From an uncultured Pelagibacteraceae bacterium (GTDB taxonomy: Bacteria > Pseudomonadota > Alphaproteobacteria > Pelagibacterales > Pelagibacteraceae): a stretch of DNA of 64,000 bases. The position numbers and the translations under genes were made by a program. Shown here piece after piece: positions 29,983-40,814 of this stretch. The stretch covers positions 1 through 64,000 of the forward strand of contig CACPOX010000005.1 of the NCBI GenBank assembly GCA_902635665.1, given 5' to 3'. How positions within the stretch are numbered: the first letter of the stretch is position 1; the number at the start of each line of letters is the position of its first letter. The notes under the pieces are model-generated. The model had not been told where the DNA came from. It saw only the letters and a list, made by a program, of their open reading frames with translations, and made no database searches.

Positions 29983-31245
29983 ATGAAAGTTGGAATAATA
30001 GGAAGTGGAGGAAGAGAACATGCATTATGTCAAAGTATAAAAAATTCCAATAAAACTAATAAAATTTATTGTTTTCCAGGAAATGCAGGCACAAGTAATA
30101 TTGCAGAAAATATAAAAATAAATCCAGAAGACTTTGAAAATATTAAAAACTTTATAATTGAGAATAAAATTGATTTAGTCATTGTTGGTCCAGAAAAACC
30201 TCTAGTAGAAGGAATAGTAGATTATCTCGAGAAATATAAAATAAAAGTGTTTGGTCCGAATAAACTAGCTTCTCAACTTGAAGGATCTAAAATTTTTACA
30301 AAAAAAATTTGTGAAAAGTTTAATATTCCTACTGCAAAATTTGGAATATTTAAAAACAAAAATGATGCTAAAGAATTTTTAGATCAAAATAATTTTCCGA
30401 CTGTAATAAAAGCTGATAATTTAGCCTCTGGTAAAGGTGTTTATATATGTAACACTAGAAGTGAAGCTGAAATTGCAATTGATGAAATTTTCAATGGAAA
30501 ATTTGGTAAAGCAGACGAATTACTAATTGAAGAATTTTTAAATGGAGAAGAAATGAGTTTTTTTACAGTTCATGATGGTAAATGTTTTAAAAGTTTTAAT
30601 ACAGCTCAAGATCACAAAAGAGTTTTAGAGGGTGATAAAGGAAAAAATACTGGTGGTATGGGAGCATACTCGCCATCAAGATTAATTAATGATGAATTAA
30701 AAAAAAAAATAATAAATAAAATTATCAAACCTACGCTTAAAGGATTATCAGAGCTTGGAACAAATTATAAAGGATTTCTATATACAGGTTTGATGATAGT
30801 AGATAACGAACCATATCTTATAGAGTATAATGTAAGAATGGGAGACCCTGAGTGTCAAACTATATTGCCAAGACTTAGAACGGATATTTCTGATATTTTT
30901 TTAGCTTGTTGTGAAGAAAAACTAAATGATGTGAGTATTAAGTGGTCATCACAGAAAAGTTTGTGCATTGTTGTTTGTTCGAATGGTTATCCCGATAAAT
31001 ACAAAAAGTACATTGAAATAAAAAATCTAGATAAAATTAATTTAAGTGAAAATGATTATATATTTCATGCAGGAACAGAAAAAAAAGAAAATAAATTATA
31101 TTCTGTCGGAGGCAGAGTTCTAAATTTTATTTCAATTTCAGATAGCTTTGCTAAAGCCAAAGAAAATATTATAAAAAATTTAAATACTCTTAATTGGTCA
31201 GACGGATTTTATAGAAGAGATATTGGATATAAAGTGATTAAGTAA
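29983..31245 (+). CDS. purD: Phosphoribosylamine-glycine ligase
   Basis: 420 residues, ATP-grasp fold. The N-terminal domain is IGSGGREHALCQSI and PGNAGTSNIAENI. The ATP-grasp region has KADNLASGKGVYI, EEFLNGEEMSFF, TGGMGAYSPS and EYNVRMGDPECQ. It makes glycinamide ribonucleotide in purine synthesis. Its stop overlaps rsmD by 1 nt. Confidence 0.97.
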   Translation: MKVGIIGSGGREHALCQSIKNSNKTNKIYCFPGNAGTSNIAENIKINPEDFENIKNFIIENKIDLVIVGPEKPLVEGIVDYLEKYKIKVFGPNKLASQLEGSKIFTKKICEKFNIPTAKFGIFKNKNDAKEFLDQNNFPTVIKADNLASGKGVYICNTRSEAEIAIDEIFNGKFGKADELLIEEFLNGEEMSFFTVHDGKCFKSFNTAQDHKRVLEGDKGKNTGGMGAYSPSRLINDELKKKIINKIIKPTLKGLSELGTNYKGFLYTGLMIVDNEPYLIEYNVRMGDPECQTILPRLRTDISDIFLACCEEKLNDVSIKWSSQKSLCIVVCSNGYPDKYKKYIEIKNLDKINLSENDYIFHAGTEKKENKLYSVGGRVLNFISISDSFAKAKENIIKNLNTLNWSDGFYRRDIGYKVIK

Positions 31246-31811
31246 TGAGGATAATTTCTGGAATTTTTAAAGGAAAAAAGATTTTAGAACCAAAAGATAT
31301 TAAAACTAGACCATTAAAAGATCTAACAAAAGAATCTATATTTAACATTTTAAACCATTCAAACAAATTTGATATTAAATTAGAAGATTCAAATATTTTA
31401 GACTTATTTTCTGGTGTGGGATCATTTGGAATTGAGTCTTTATCAAGAGGAGCGGGAAGTGTTGTTTTTATTGAAAACTATCAAAACGTTCTATCTATTT
31501 TAAAAAAAAATTTACAAAATTTAAAATTATTTGAAAAGTATAAAATATTAGAAAAAGACATATATGATTTTAAAACAATATCAGAATTAAATAAAAAATT
31601 TGAAATTATTTTTCTAGATCCTCCCTATAAAGATAATAAAATAAAACAATTACTCATAAACCTTAAGGAAGCAAAAGTCTTGAATGATAAAGGTATAATC
31701 ATTTTGCATAGAAATAAAAAAGATAATCCAGAATTCCCTGAATGGGTAAATATTCTTGAAGAAAAAAAATATGGAATATCAAAAATATTTTTTTTTAACT
31801 TTAAATTATAA
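31245..31811 (+). CDS. rsmD: 16S rRNA m2G966 methyltransferase RsmD
   Basis: 188 residues. The SAM-binding motif is NILDLFSGVGSFGIESLSRGA and the catalytic motif DPPY is in IIFLDPPYKDN. The N-terminal MRIISGIFKGKKI and TRPLKDLTKESIFNIL are typical of RsmD. It methylates G966 of 16S rRNA. Its end overlaps the convergent pgi end by 6 nt. Confidence 0.95.
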   Translation: MRIISGIFKGKKILEPKDIKTRPLKDLTKESIFNILNHSNKFDIKLEDSNILDLFSGVGSFGIESLSRGAGSVVFIENYQNVLSILKKNLQNLKLFEKYKILEKDIYDFKTISELNKKFEIIFLDPPYKDNKIKQLLINLKEAKVLNDKGIIILHRNKKDNPEFPEWVNILEEKKYGISKIFFFNFKL

Positions 31812-32957
31812 TAATTTTTTTGTCTCTTTTTTAATAAGTTCTACAGCTGGCTGATCATAAGGGTTTAAATTTAATGCCTTTCCTAATAGAATGGTTTCTA
31901 ATATAAAAAAAGTAAACAACGAACCAAGTGTCTTCTCATCTCTTTTTCTAACTTCAAAACTTCTAAAAGGTATGTTTTGCTTTTTAAATACATTTTCAGT
32001 TGCTTTTTTCTGTGCATAAATAATTTTATCTAAGTTTTTATTTTTTAGATATGAATGAGAAGATAAAATTTTTTGATTATTAATTTTAAATGACTTATTT
32101 TCTCTGGCGTAAAATAATGTAAAAAAATTATTTTTAAAACCATCTAAAAATAACTGCATAACACTATGGTTGTCTTTCGGCATCGATGAAACTACAGGTA
32201 AAATGCCTTTAGATTTTTTTCCTAAACTTTCTGCAATCAATTGTTGATACCAATTAAACAAATTATTTGATTTTTCATCATAGTTAATAATAATTGAATT
32301 GAATTTCTTTTTTTTTACTAAATATAAAGTTGAGCAAACATTGGAAACTAGATTATTTAAAAAATATTTATTTTTGATTAAATTGTTATAATTTTTGAAA
32401 TTATTTGCAGTCAAACCCATTAATTCTGCTGGTAACATCCCTACCTCTGATAACACAGAATATCTTCCGCCTATATAATTATTATGATGTACTATTTCTG
32501 ATTTAAGCTTGTTCGCTAAAAGAAATAAATAGCTTTTCTTATTTTCTGTAATAAAAATATTCTGATCTTTTTTTTTAACAAATAAATTTACATTTGCGAT
32601 TGTCTCTATAGTGTTTCCTGATTTTGATACAATCAAGTTTACATATTTCTTTTTAGTTTTATTTTTTAAACTTGAGTCTAGATTATTGATAAATTCAAAT
32701 TTTTTTTTTATTTTATTTCCAAGAAAATCATATATTGCTTGAGTGCCTAGTATAGAACCACCCATTCCAATGACTCTAAAATTTTTGAATTTTTTATATT
32801 TTTGTATAAGTTTTTTATCGTAACTATTTTTATAATGCTTGCTCAATGAATTAATAATAGGATTATTAATATCAAAGATATTCTTTAATTTTTTTTTCAA
32901 AAAAATGTTTTTAGACTTAATATTAAATTCTACAAACTTAATACCTTTCGAGAGCAT
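31806..32957 (-). CDS. pgi: Glucose-6-phosphate isomerase, short form
   Basis: 383 residues, against about 430-550 in most bacteria. Family landmarks are present: the sugar-phosphate loop VIGMGGSILGTQAIYDFL, the SKSGNTIET motif, the signature GGRYSVLSEVGMLPAELMGL and the C-terminal DQPAVELIKKE with the catalytic lysine. It interconverts glucose-6-P and fructose-6-P. It ends the HAD-ribF-ileS-lspA-lipoprotein operon 4 nt after the lipoprotein gene. Many surface loops look trimmed, fitting a streamlined genome. Confidence 0.92.
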   Translation of the reverse strand: MLSKGIKFVEFNIKSKNIFLKKKLKNIFDINNPIINSLSKHYKNSYDKKLIQKYKKFKNFRVIGMGGSILGTQAIYDFLGNKIKKKFEFINNLDSSLKNKTKKKYVNLIVSKSGNTIETIANVNLFVKKKDQNIFITENKKSYLFLLANKLKSEIVHHNNYIGGRYSVLSEVGMLPAELMGLTANNFKNYNNLIKNKYFLNNLVSNVCSTLYLVKKKKFNSIIINYDEKSNNLFNWYQQLIAESLGKKSKGILPVVSSMPKDNHSVMQLFLDGFKNNFFTLFYARENKSFKINNQKILSSHSYLKNKNLDKIIYAQKKATENVFKKQNIPFRSFEVRKRDEKTLGSLFTFFILETILLGKALNLNPYDQPAVELIKKETKKLL

Positions 32958-32961
32958 TATT

Positions 32962-33282
32962 TTAATTTTTAATTTTATCTAAAACGTTTTTTTCTAATGA
33001 ATTGCTAATCTCACTCATTTCATCTGTTTCCGTGTTTTTACTATCTTCTTGAGAGATTAGTTTCTTTATGTTTTCGTTTTTTTTCTCTTCATTATCAATA
33101 TTTTTGTTAGGTGTTGGCATTTCACCATAATTCGGTGGCATTACCAGGGGTGCTTTTTTTTCTACAAAAAACTCATCCGAGCTTGTTTTTTTCTGCGAAG
33201 AAAAACCCTCTTTAACTGCGTTACAAGCGCTTAAAAAAAACGAAATTATTAAAAACGCTAGAATTTTATTAATTTTTTTCAT
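32962..33282 (-). CDS. DUF3035/BamF-like outer-membrane lipoprotein
   Basis: 106 residues from the ATG at 33282; a longer frame starts inside lspA and is less likely. The lipobox FFLSAC (about residues 15-20) follows a short hydrophobic helix. The mature part contains SSDEFFVEKKAPLVMPPNYGEMP, matching the DEFxVxxxAPLxxPP pattern of DUF3035, the family of BamF, a lipoprotein of the alphaproteobacterial BAM complex. The rest is low-complexity and charged. It overlaps lspA, the enzyme that would process it, by 14 nt. Confidence 0.75.
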   Translation of the reverse strand: MKKINKILAFLIISFFLSACNAVKEGFSSQKKTSSDEFFVEKKAPLVMPPNYGEMPTPNKNIDNEEKKNENIKKLISQEDSKNTETDEMSEISNSLEKNVLDKIKN

Positions 33283-33772
33283 CAACCTTAGAATTATTAT
33301 CAATAATTTCATATAAAATCACACAAATTACCCCCAAAGTAATAAATATGTCAGCAATGTTAAAAATAAACCAATGAAATCCTTGAATATGAAAATCAAT
33401 AAAATCTGGAACAGCTTTATAAACCAATCTATCATAAAAGTTACCCAGTGCCCCTCCAAATATTAATAATAAAGAATATTTTTTAAAACCTTGTGTCTTG
33501 AAAATCATCAAAAGTAAAATAACAATAATAATAAAAATGATTAATGTAATAATATTGTATAAATAAGATTCATTAAAAGAAAAAAATCCAAATGCAATAC
33601 CCTCATTCCATAATAAATGTAAATTTAAAAATTTCGAAGTAAATATTTCAGATCCGAATGATTTATTATTTAAATAAATTACATAAATTTTAGAAATTCT
33701 ATCAAGTAAAAAAATTATTAGAATTAAAGAAGAATTAATAAAAAAATTTTTTCCTAGATTTTTTATTGTCAT
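33269..33772 (-). CDS. lspA: Lipoprotein signal peptidase
   Basis: 167 residues, four membrane helices. The catalytic aspartates lie in GGALGNFYDRLVYKAVPDFID and FNIADIFITLGV. It cleaves the signal peptide of prolipoproteins after lipid modification. It overlaps ileS by 4 nt (ATGA); ileS-lspA is one of the most conserved bacterial gene pairs. Confidence 0.96.
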   Translation of the reverse strand: MTIKNLGKNFFINSSLILIIFLLDRISKIYVIYLNNKSFGSEIFTSKFLNLHLLWNEGIAFGFFSFNESYLYNIITLIIFIIIVILLLMIFKTQGFKKYSLLLIFGGALGNFYDRLVYKAVPDFIDFHIQGFHWFIFNIADIFITLGVICVILYEIIDNNSKVDEKN

Positions 33773-36501
33773 TCCTTATTCACAGTACAATTATCTCTAT
33801 CACAGGCTGTTTCTTTAATCTTCCAACAGATCGAGCACTTTGATCCTTTTGCTTTAGTAGTTAGTGCTGTTGTTTCAATGTCATCTTTATAACTAACCAC
33901 AGCCTTTGATGTAATACAAAGTTCAGAAAAATCTGTATTTTCCGTAAGTTTTTTTAATTTTTGTTTCAATTGTATTTTTAAATCTGCCTCTAAACTTGAT
34001 CCTATTTCTTTACTGGCTCTTTTCTCTTCTATGCTTATATTGCAAATATCTCTAATTTTGATTAATTCGATCCATTTTTTGCTAAGTTTTTCATTTTTAA
34101 ATTTTTCAGGAAATTCTATAAATCTTTCAAGATGAATACTTTTTTTGTCTTTGAATAATAATTTAAAAATTTCTTCAGTTGTAAAAGATATTATAGGGGC
34201 AAACCATTTTAGTAGAGCATTTAAAATAATATTGAGAAGTAAAATTGTTGATTTTCTTTTCTTTGTATCTTTACCATCGCAATAAAGATTATCTTTTCTA
34301 ATATCAAAGTAAAAAGCAGATAAATCAACAGTACAAAAGTTTAACAATTCTTTATACAAATTATGGAAATCATAATTACTAAAATATTTTTTAAAATTTG
34401 TATTTAAAACATATAATTTATGAAGCATTAACTGTTCTAATTCAGGTAAATCATCTACACTAAGTTGTTCAAAGTTTATTATTTCGAAATTATCATTTAT
34501 ATTTCCAAGTAAATATCTAAAAGTATTTCTAATTTTTCTATAAGATTCTGCATGCTGGTCTAGAATTGAATAATCTATTCTTAAATCTTCTGCATAATTT
34601 GATGATGCTACCCAAATTCTTAAAATATCGGCACCATACTTTTTTAGGATATCATCAGGCGCAATTACATTTCCCAATGATTTAGACATTTTTAATCCTT
34701 TGCCATCTACAACAAAACCATGGGATAAAATAGATTCAAATGGTGCTCTCCCTCTTGTTCCGCAAGACTCTAGAAGTGATGAATGAAACCATCCTCTGTG
34801 CTGATCAGATCCTTCTAAATACATAGAAGCTGGCCATTTTAAATCGTCTCTTTTTTCTAACACAAATGAATGAGTAGAACCGCTATCAAACCAAACTTCA
34901 ACGATATCGCTTAATTTTTCATAATCCTGAGCTTTGTATTTGTTGCTTAAAAATCTTTGAGGATCGTCAGAAAACCAACAATCGGATCCTTCGTTTTCAT
35001 AAATTGATGCAATATTTTCTATCACTTCATCATCAACTAAAATTTTCTTGGTTTTCTTATTTACAAAAATTGGAAGAGGTACGCCCCAAACTCTTTGCCT
35101 TGACACACACCAGTCTGGTCTTGTTTCAATCATTGATTTTAATCTTTCTTTACCTTTGCTTGGATAAAAAATGGTTTCATCAATAGCTTTTAATGCTTTG
35201 CTCCTTAGTTTGTGACTTTCCATTGAAATAAACCATTGTGGTGTAGCTCTGTGAACCAATGGTGCTTTAGACCTCCAAGAATGTGGGTAAGAATGTACTA
35301 ACTCACCATTAGTTAATAAATTTTTCTGTTCTTTTAATTTTTCAATTATAATTGGGTTTGCTTTGAAAATATGAATTCCTTCAAACAATTTCACATTGTT
35401 TGTGTATTTTCCATCTCCATCGACTGTTTCTATGGTTTTAATATCGTTATTCAAACAAAGATTAAAGTCATCAGGTCCATGACTTGGAGCACAATGAACT
35501 ATTCCAGTTCCTTGCTCGGTAGTTACAAATCTAGCTTCGAGCATTGGGATATCATGATCATAACCAAGATTTAAAAAAGGGTGACTACAAATAGTATTTT
35601 TAAATTCTTTTCCTTTAAAGGTGTGAATTTTTTTATAATTATTTAGTTCACACTCTTTAACAACTGATTCTAACAGAGCATCTGCAATTACAATTTTTCT
35701 ATTTTTAAAATCACCTTCGTCATTTATTTCTAATATAATATAATCAAGAGACTCGTTATATGCTAAAGCTTTATTGGCTGGTATTGTCCATGGAGTTGTT
35801 GTCCAAATAACTATTTCACTTCCAACTAAATCTTTTAAATTTGATGATTTAACTTTAAACGAAGTGTAAATTGTATCTGATTTATGATCTTGATATTCTA
35901 CCTCAGCATCTGCAAGTGCGGTTTTCTCAACTGTTGACCATAACACAGGTTTAAAACCTTTATATAAACTTCCTTCTTTTAAAAATTTACCAAGCTCTCT
36001 AACTATCTGAGCTTCTGCATTAAAACTCATTGTTGAGTAATAATTTTCCCAATCCCCTACAACACCTAATCTTTTAAATTGACTTTTATGAACTTCAATC
36101 CACTTCTCAGCAAATGTTCTGCATTCTTTTCTAAACTCAACTATCGGAACTTCGTTTTTGTTTTTTTTGTTTTTTTTATACTGTTCTTCAATTTTCCATT
36201 CAATTGGTAAGCCATGACAATCCCAGCCCGGAACATAAATAGAGTCTTTTCCATTCATTTGATGAAATTTTACAATTATATCTTTAAGAATTTTATTAAG
36301 AGCTGTCCCCATGTGAATATTTCCGTTTGCATATGGAGGACCATCATGCAAAACAAATTTTTCTCTTCCTTTACTTTCATTTCTCAGTTCATCGTAAAGA
36401 TTTATTTTTTTCCAATATTCAAGAATTTCTGGTTCTCTAGTAGGCAGGTTAGCTTTCATGGAAAAAGCTGTTTTTGGAAGATTTATTTGTGCTTTAGTCA
36501 T
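33769..36501 (-). CDS. ileS: Isoleucyl-tRNA synthetase
   Basis: 910 residues, full length. The HIGH-type motif is PPYANGNIHMGTALN, the KMSKS motif is GLKMSKSLGN, the editing domain includes VIWTTTPWTIPANKALAY, and the C-terminal zinc finger is CSICWKIKETACDRDNC. It charges tRNA-Ile and edits valine. It is the ileRS1-type bacterial enzyme. It overlaps both ribF and lspA by ATGA junctions. Confidence 0.98.
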   Translation of the reverse strand: MTKAQINLPKTAFSMKANLPTREPEILEYWKKINLYDELRNESKGREKFVLHDGPPYANGNIHMGTALNKILKDIIVKFHQMNGKDSIYVPGWDCHGLPIEWKIEEQYKKNKKNKNEVPIVEFRKECRTFAEKWIEVHKSQFKRLGVVGDWENYYSTMSFNAEAQIVRELGKFLKEGSLYKGFKPVLWSTVEKTALADAEVEYQDHKSDTIYTSFKVKSSNLKDLVGSEIVIWTTTPWTIPANKALAYNESLDYIILEINDEGDFKNRKIVIADALLESVVKECELNNYKKIHTFKGKEFKNTICSHPFLNLGYDHDIPMLEARFVTTEQGTGIVHCAPSHGPDDFNLCLNNDIKTIETVDGDGKYTNNVKLFEGIHIFKANPIIIEKLKEQKNLLTNGELVHSYPHSWRSKAPLVHRATPQWFISMESHKLRSKALKAIDETIFYPSKGKERLKSMIETRPDWCVSRQRVWGVPLPIFVNKKTKKILVDDEVIENIASIYENEGSDCWFSDDPQRFLSNKYKAQDYEKLSDIVEVWFDSGSTHSFVLEKRDDLKWPASMYLEGSDQHRGWFHSSLLESCGTRGRAPFESILSHGFVVDGKGLKMSKSLGNVIAPDDILKKYGADILRIWVASSNYAEDLRIDYSILDQHAESYRKIRNTFRYLLGNINDNFEIINFEQLSVDDLPELEQLMLHKLYVLNTNFKKYFSNYDFHNLYKELLNFCTVDLSAFYFDIRKDNLYCDGKDTKKRKSTILLLNIILNALLKWFAPIISFTTEEIFKLLFKDKKSIHLERFIEFPEKFKNEKLSKKWIELIKIRDICNISIEEKRASKEIGSSLEADLKIQLKQKLKKLTENTDFSELCITSKAVVSYKDDIETTALTTKAKGSKCSICWKIKETACDRDNCTVNKE

Positions 36502-37421
36502 TTAGTCTTTTTTGCAATATTTAAATCTTTTTTAATTTGAGCTCTTAATTGATTAACATTATAAAATTTTTTTTCTTTTCTTATAAACTTTAAAAACTCT
36601 ACTGATAAAAGTTTATTATAAAGATTTCCAGAAAAATTAAATAAATGAACTTCTAATAATAATTTTTTTTCATTAAATGTTGGCCTGTATCCAAGATTAG
36701 CAATTCCTTTAAGATATTTGTTGCTATTTTTTCTCAAAACCTTGACGGCATAAACTCCCGGTTTTGCTAAAACATAATCACCGATGTCTATGTTGCAGGT
36801 TGGAAAACCAATTTTTTTTCCTACTTGTCTTCCCTTTTTTACCACTCCTTGTATCGCCCAGTTTCTTTTTAAAAGATTATTAGCTTTGTCCAATAGACCT
36901 TTTTCTAAAAAATTTCTTATTAAAGATGATGATACTATCTTTTTACTTTTAATTAATGGCTCAGGCTTAACAACTTTGTAATTAAAAAATTGTTCGTATT
37001 TTTTTAATAATTTAACATTTCCCTCTCTTTTATTTCCAAATCTAAAATTATTGCTTACAAAAATAAATTTAGAACCTAGTTTTTTATTTAAAATTTGAGA
37101 AATAAAGTTTAACGCTTTAGTTTTTGAAAATTTTTTATCAAATTTTTTTGTAATTACAAAGTCTACTTTTAAATTACTTAATAACTTAATTTTTTGATTG
37201 ATATTAGAAAGCCTAAAATTTTTTAATTTTTTATTAAAAAACATTTTTGGCATTGGATTAAAATTTACTACACCAATTTTTAAATTATATTTTTTCTTGT
37301 ATGACTGTGCTAATTGAAATAATTTTTGATGCCCCAAATGTAAACCATCAAAATTACCTATTAAAATAATTGATCCTCTGTGTAATTTTTTAATATTAAA
37401 ATTTGTATAATGTTTTACCAT
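36498..37421 (-). CDS. ribF: Bifunctional riboflavin kinase/FAD synthetase
   Basis: 307 residues. The N-terminal FAD synthetase domain has IGNFDGLHLGHQKLF; the C-terminal flavokinase domain has GRQVGKKIGFPTCNID, PGVYAVKV and LEVHLFNFSGNLYNK. It makes FMN and FAD from riboflavin. The ribF-ileS-lspA order is widely conserved. It overlaps the upstream HAD gene by 7 nt. Confidence 0.96.
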   Translation of the reverse strand: MVKHYTNFNIKKLHRGSIILIGNFDGLHLGHQKLFQLAQSYKKKYNLKIGVVNFNPMPKMFFNKKLKNFRLSNINQKIKLLSNLKVDFVITKKFDKKFSKTKALNFISQILNKKLGSKFIFVSNNFRFGNKREGNVKLLKKYEQFFNYKVVKPEPLIKSKKIVSSSLIRNFLEKGLLDKANNLLKRNWAIQGVVKKGRQVGKKIGFPTCNIDIGDYVLAKPGVYAVKVLRKNSNKYLKGIANLGYRPTFNEKKLLLEVHLFNFSGNLYNKLLSVEFLKFIRKEKKFYNVNQLRAQIKKDLNIAKKTK

Positions 37422-38233
37422 TTTAAATCTGATTGAATAAAATTAACTATCGCTTCATACTCTTTTGAAACATCTTGGATACCTTTATTATTTATTTCAT
37501 TTCTATGTATTCCGTTACTAATTAATAAAGAGTCATAATTCAAAAGATTTGCACCCTTGATATCAGTATTTAAATTATCGCCTATTGCTAAAATTTTTTT
37601 ATTTTTATTGTCAATTGACTGATTGTAAACCTCTGGATGTGGTTTTCCAAAATATACTACTTCTCCACCCATTTTTTCAAAAACCATTGCAACAGAGCCC
37701 GCGCACAACTCTCTAACCTCACCACGATCAACGATTAAATCTGGATTTGTACAAATCATTTTTTTGGCAATATGTTTTTCAAGCAAATCTTTATAAAATT
37801 TTAAATCCTTATCATAATCATCAAATAAACCTGTACATAATAAATATTCACTATCACTAATATTTTCACATTTATTTTTCTCAAATAAATAAAATAAATC
37901 AAAATCTCTGGGTGGACCAATATGATAAAACTTTTTAGATAAGTAAGATGTTTTCAAATAATTCAATGCTGCCTCTCCTGATGTAAATACGTGATCTCTG
38001 AGTATTTTATCCATGCCCATCTTTTCTAAAAAATTTTGAACAGTTTTATTTGGTCTTGGAGCATTTGTTAAAAGTACTAACATTTTCTTTTTTTTTAAAA
38101 GTTCATTTAAAACAGCTATTGCTTTTTCGTGAAGATTAACCCCATTATGAACAACACCCCATAAGTCTATATAAAAAAGATCATAATTATCAGCAATTGA
38201 TTGTAAGCCATTTAAATCTAAATTTTTGGTCAT
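37415..38233 (-). CDS. HAD class IIA hydrolase (TIGR01459-like)
   Basis: 272 residues. Motif I is FYIDLWGVVHNG, with the catalytic Asp and the alphaproteobacterial DxWGVxHNG form. The class IIA cap follows (VLLTNAPRPNKTV), then KPHPEVY and the acidic motif AIGDNLNTDIKGANL. The family is NagD-like phosphatases of unknown substrate, often next to ribF in alphaproteobacteria. It is first in the minus-strand operon; its promoter must lie in the 132-nt gap shared with groES. Confidence 0.9.
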   Translation of the reverse strand: MTKNLDLNGLQSIADNYDLFYIDLWGVVHNGVNLHEKAIAVLNELLKKKKMLVLLTNAPRPNKTVQNFLEKMGMDKILRDHVFTSGEAALNYLKTSYLSKKFYHIGPPRDFDLFYLFEKNKCENISDSEYLLCTGLFDDYDKDLKFYKDLLEKHIAKKMICTNPDLIVDRGEVRELCAGSVAMVFEKMGGEVVYFGKPHPEVYNQSIDNKNKKILAIGDNLNTDIKGANLLNYDSLLISNGIHRNEINNKGIQDVSKEYEAIVNFIQSDLKW

Positions 38234-38300
38234 ATTTTAAGGTATAAACCATAAAAACCCGAATTTACTAGCAATATTAATATCCTGAAGATTTTCTGAT

Positions 38301-38328
38301 CTTGAAATAGGCTGTGAAATATCTATAT
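38301..38328 (+). promoter_or_regulatory. Heat-shock (sigma32/RpoH-type) promoter of groESL
   Basis: CTTGAAA at 38301-38307 and TCTATAT at 38322-38328 are separated by 14 nt. The first box is a perfect match to the sigma32 -35 consensus; the second resembles CCCATnT. It lies about 40 nt before the groES start, which has AGGAG at good spacing. The same arrangement and spacer occur before hsp20 at 56378. No CIRCE (HrcA) inverted repeat is visible in this gap. Confidence 0.75.
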
Positions 38329-38365
38329 GAAGCTCATATTTAAAAAGATTTATTAAGGAGATATT

Positions 38366-38656
38366 ATGAAATTTAAACCGTTACATGACAGAGTTTTAAT
38401 TGAAGTACTAGATAGCAGCGAAAAAACTGCCGGTGGAATAATTATCCCAGACTCAGCTCAAGAAAAACCTCAGGAAGGAAAAGTTGTTGCTGTAGGCGGC
38501 GGAGCAAAAACAGAAGATGGAAAGAAAATTCCAATGGATGTTAAAGTTGGAGACAAGGTTTTATTCGGTAAATGGTCTGGAACTGAAGTCAAAATAGCTG
38601 GTAAAGAATATAGCATAATGAAAGAGTCAGACATTATGGGTATTTCAAGCAAGTAA
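38366..38656 (+). CDS. groES: Co-chaperonin GroES
   Basis: 96 residues. The N-terminal [15 protein letters not shown], the mobile loop region [22 protein letters not shown] and the C-terminal [19 protein letters not shown] are typical. It caps GroEL. It is preceded by a heat-shock-type promoter and a clear AAGGAG site; groEL follows after 23 nt. Confidence 0.98.
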   Translation: MKFKPLHDRVLIEVLDSSEKTAGGIIIPDSAQEKPQEGKVVAVGGGAKTEDGKKIPMDVKVGDKVLFGKWSGTEVKIAGKEYSIMKESDIMGISSK

Positions 38657-38667
38657 ATAATTAGTAA

Positions 38668-40341
<1,674 letters not shown>

Positions 40342-40367
40342 TCCCCATTGTTCTCAAACAAAAATTC

Positions 40368-40397
40368 AAAAAGGGCAGTTTTTACTGCCCTTTTTTT
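40368..40397 (+). terminator. Intrinsic terminator of groESL
   Basis: A 12-bp stem AAAAAGGGCAGT / ACTGCCCTTTTT with a TTTT loop (40380-40383) is followed by a run of seven T. It is the clearest rho-independent terminator in the window. Confidence 0.93.
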
Positions 40398-40505
40398 ATG
40401 TCTACTCTCAAAATCTGTAACGAAATAATATCTAAATATTTTTATCAATATTCTCTTGGATTTAAGTTGATTATAAATCTTATTTACAATAGCTTTAATT
40501 AACTT

Positions 40506-40814
40506 ATGAAAATTAAGAACCTAATAATTTTATTTTTTATTGTACCAATATTTCTTATCTCATTTTCCGATTCTGCTTCAAGTAAAGATAAGCTTGTCGT
40601 TAATCTATTGATGGAAGAAGATATTTCAAAAAAAGATGCAAAATGTATCGTAAAAGAAACTAAACCATTAGTGGAAAAAGACCTTTGGAGTGAATATATT
40701 GTAGCAGTAAAAAAAGGTGGTAAAGTAGCTGACCATTTACCTATGGACACGCTTATGGAATTAGCCTTTGCATTTGCTATGGGTGGCGAAAAATGTGGTG
40801 TACCTCTAAATTGA
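40506..40814 (+). CDS. Small exported protein of unknown function
   Basis: 102 residues. A signal peptide is likely (residues 1-24, cleavage near SASS). The mature part is mostly helical and carries two cysteines (DAKCIVKE and GGEKCGVPLN) that could form a disulfide in the periplasm. I do not recognise a family. It is a stand-alone gene between the groEL terminator and a 251-nt non-coding gap. A weak promoter may be TACAAT at 40485-40490. Confidence 0.65.
   Translation: MKIKNLIILFFIVPIFLISFSDSASSKDKLVVNLLMEEDISKKDAKCIVKETKPLVEKDLWSEYIVAVKKGGKVADHLPMDTLMELAFAFAMGGEKCGVPLN

Noticed and set aside
38234-38365. CIRCE element for HrcA control of groESL
   Set aside because: No TTAGCACTC/GAGTGCTAA inverted repeat is present; the sigma32-type promoter explains the region better.
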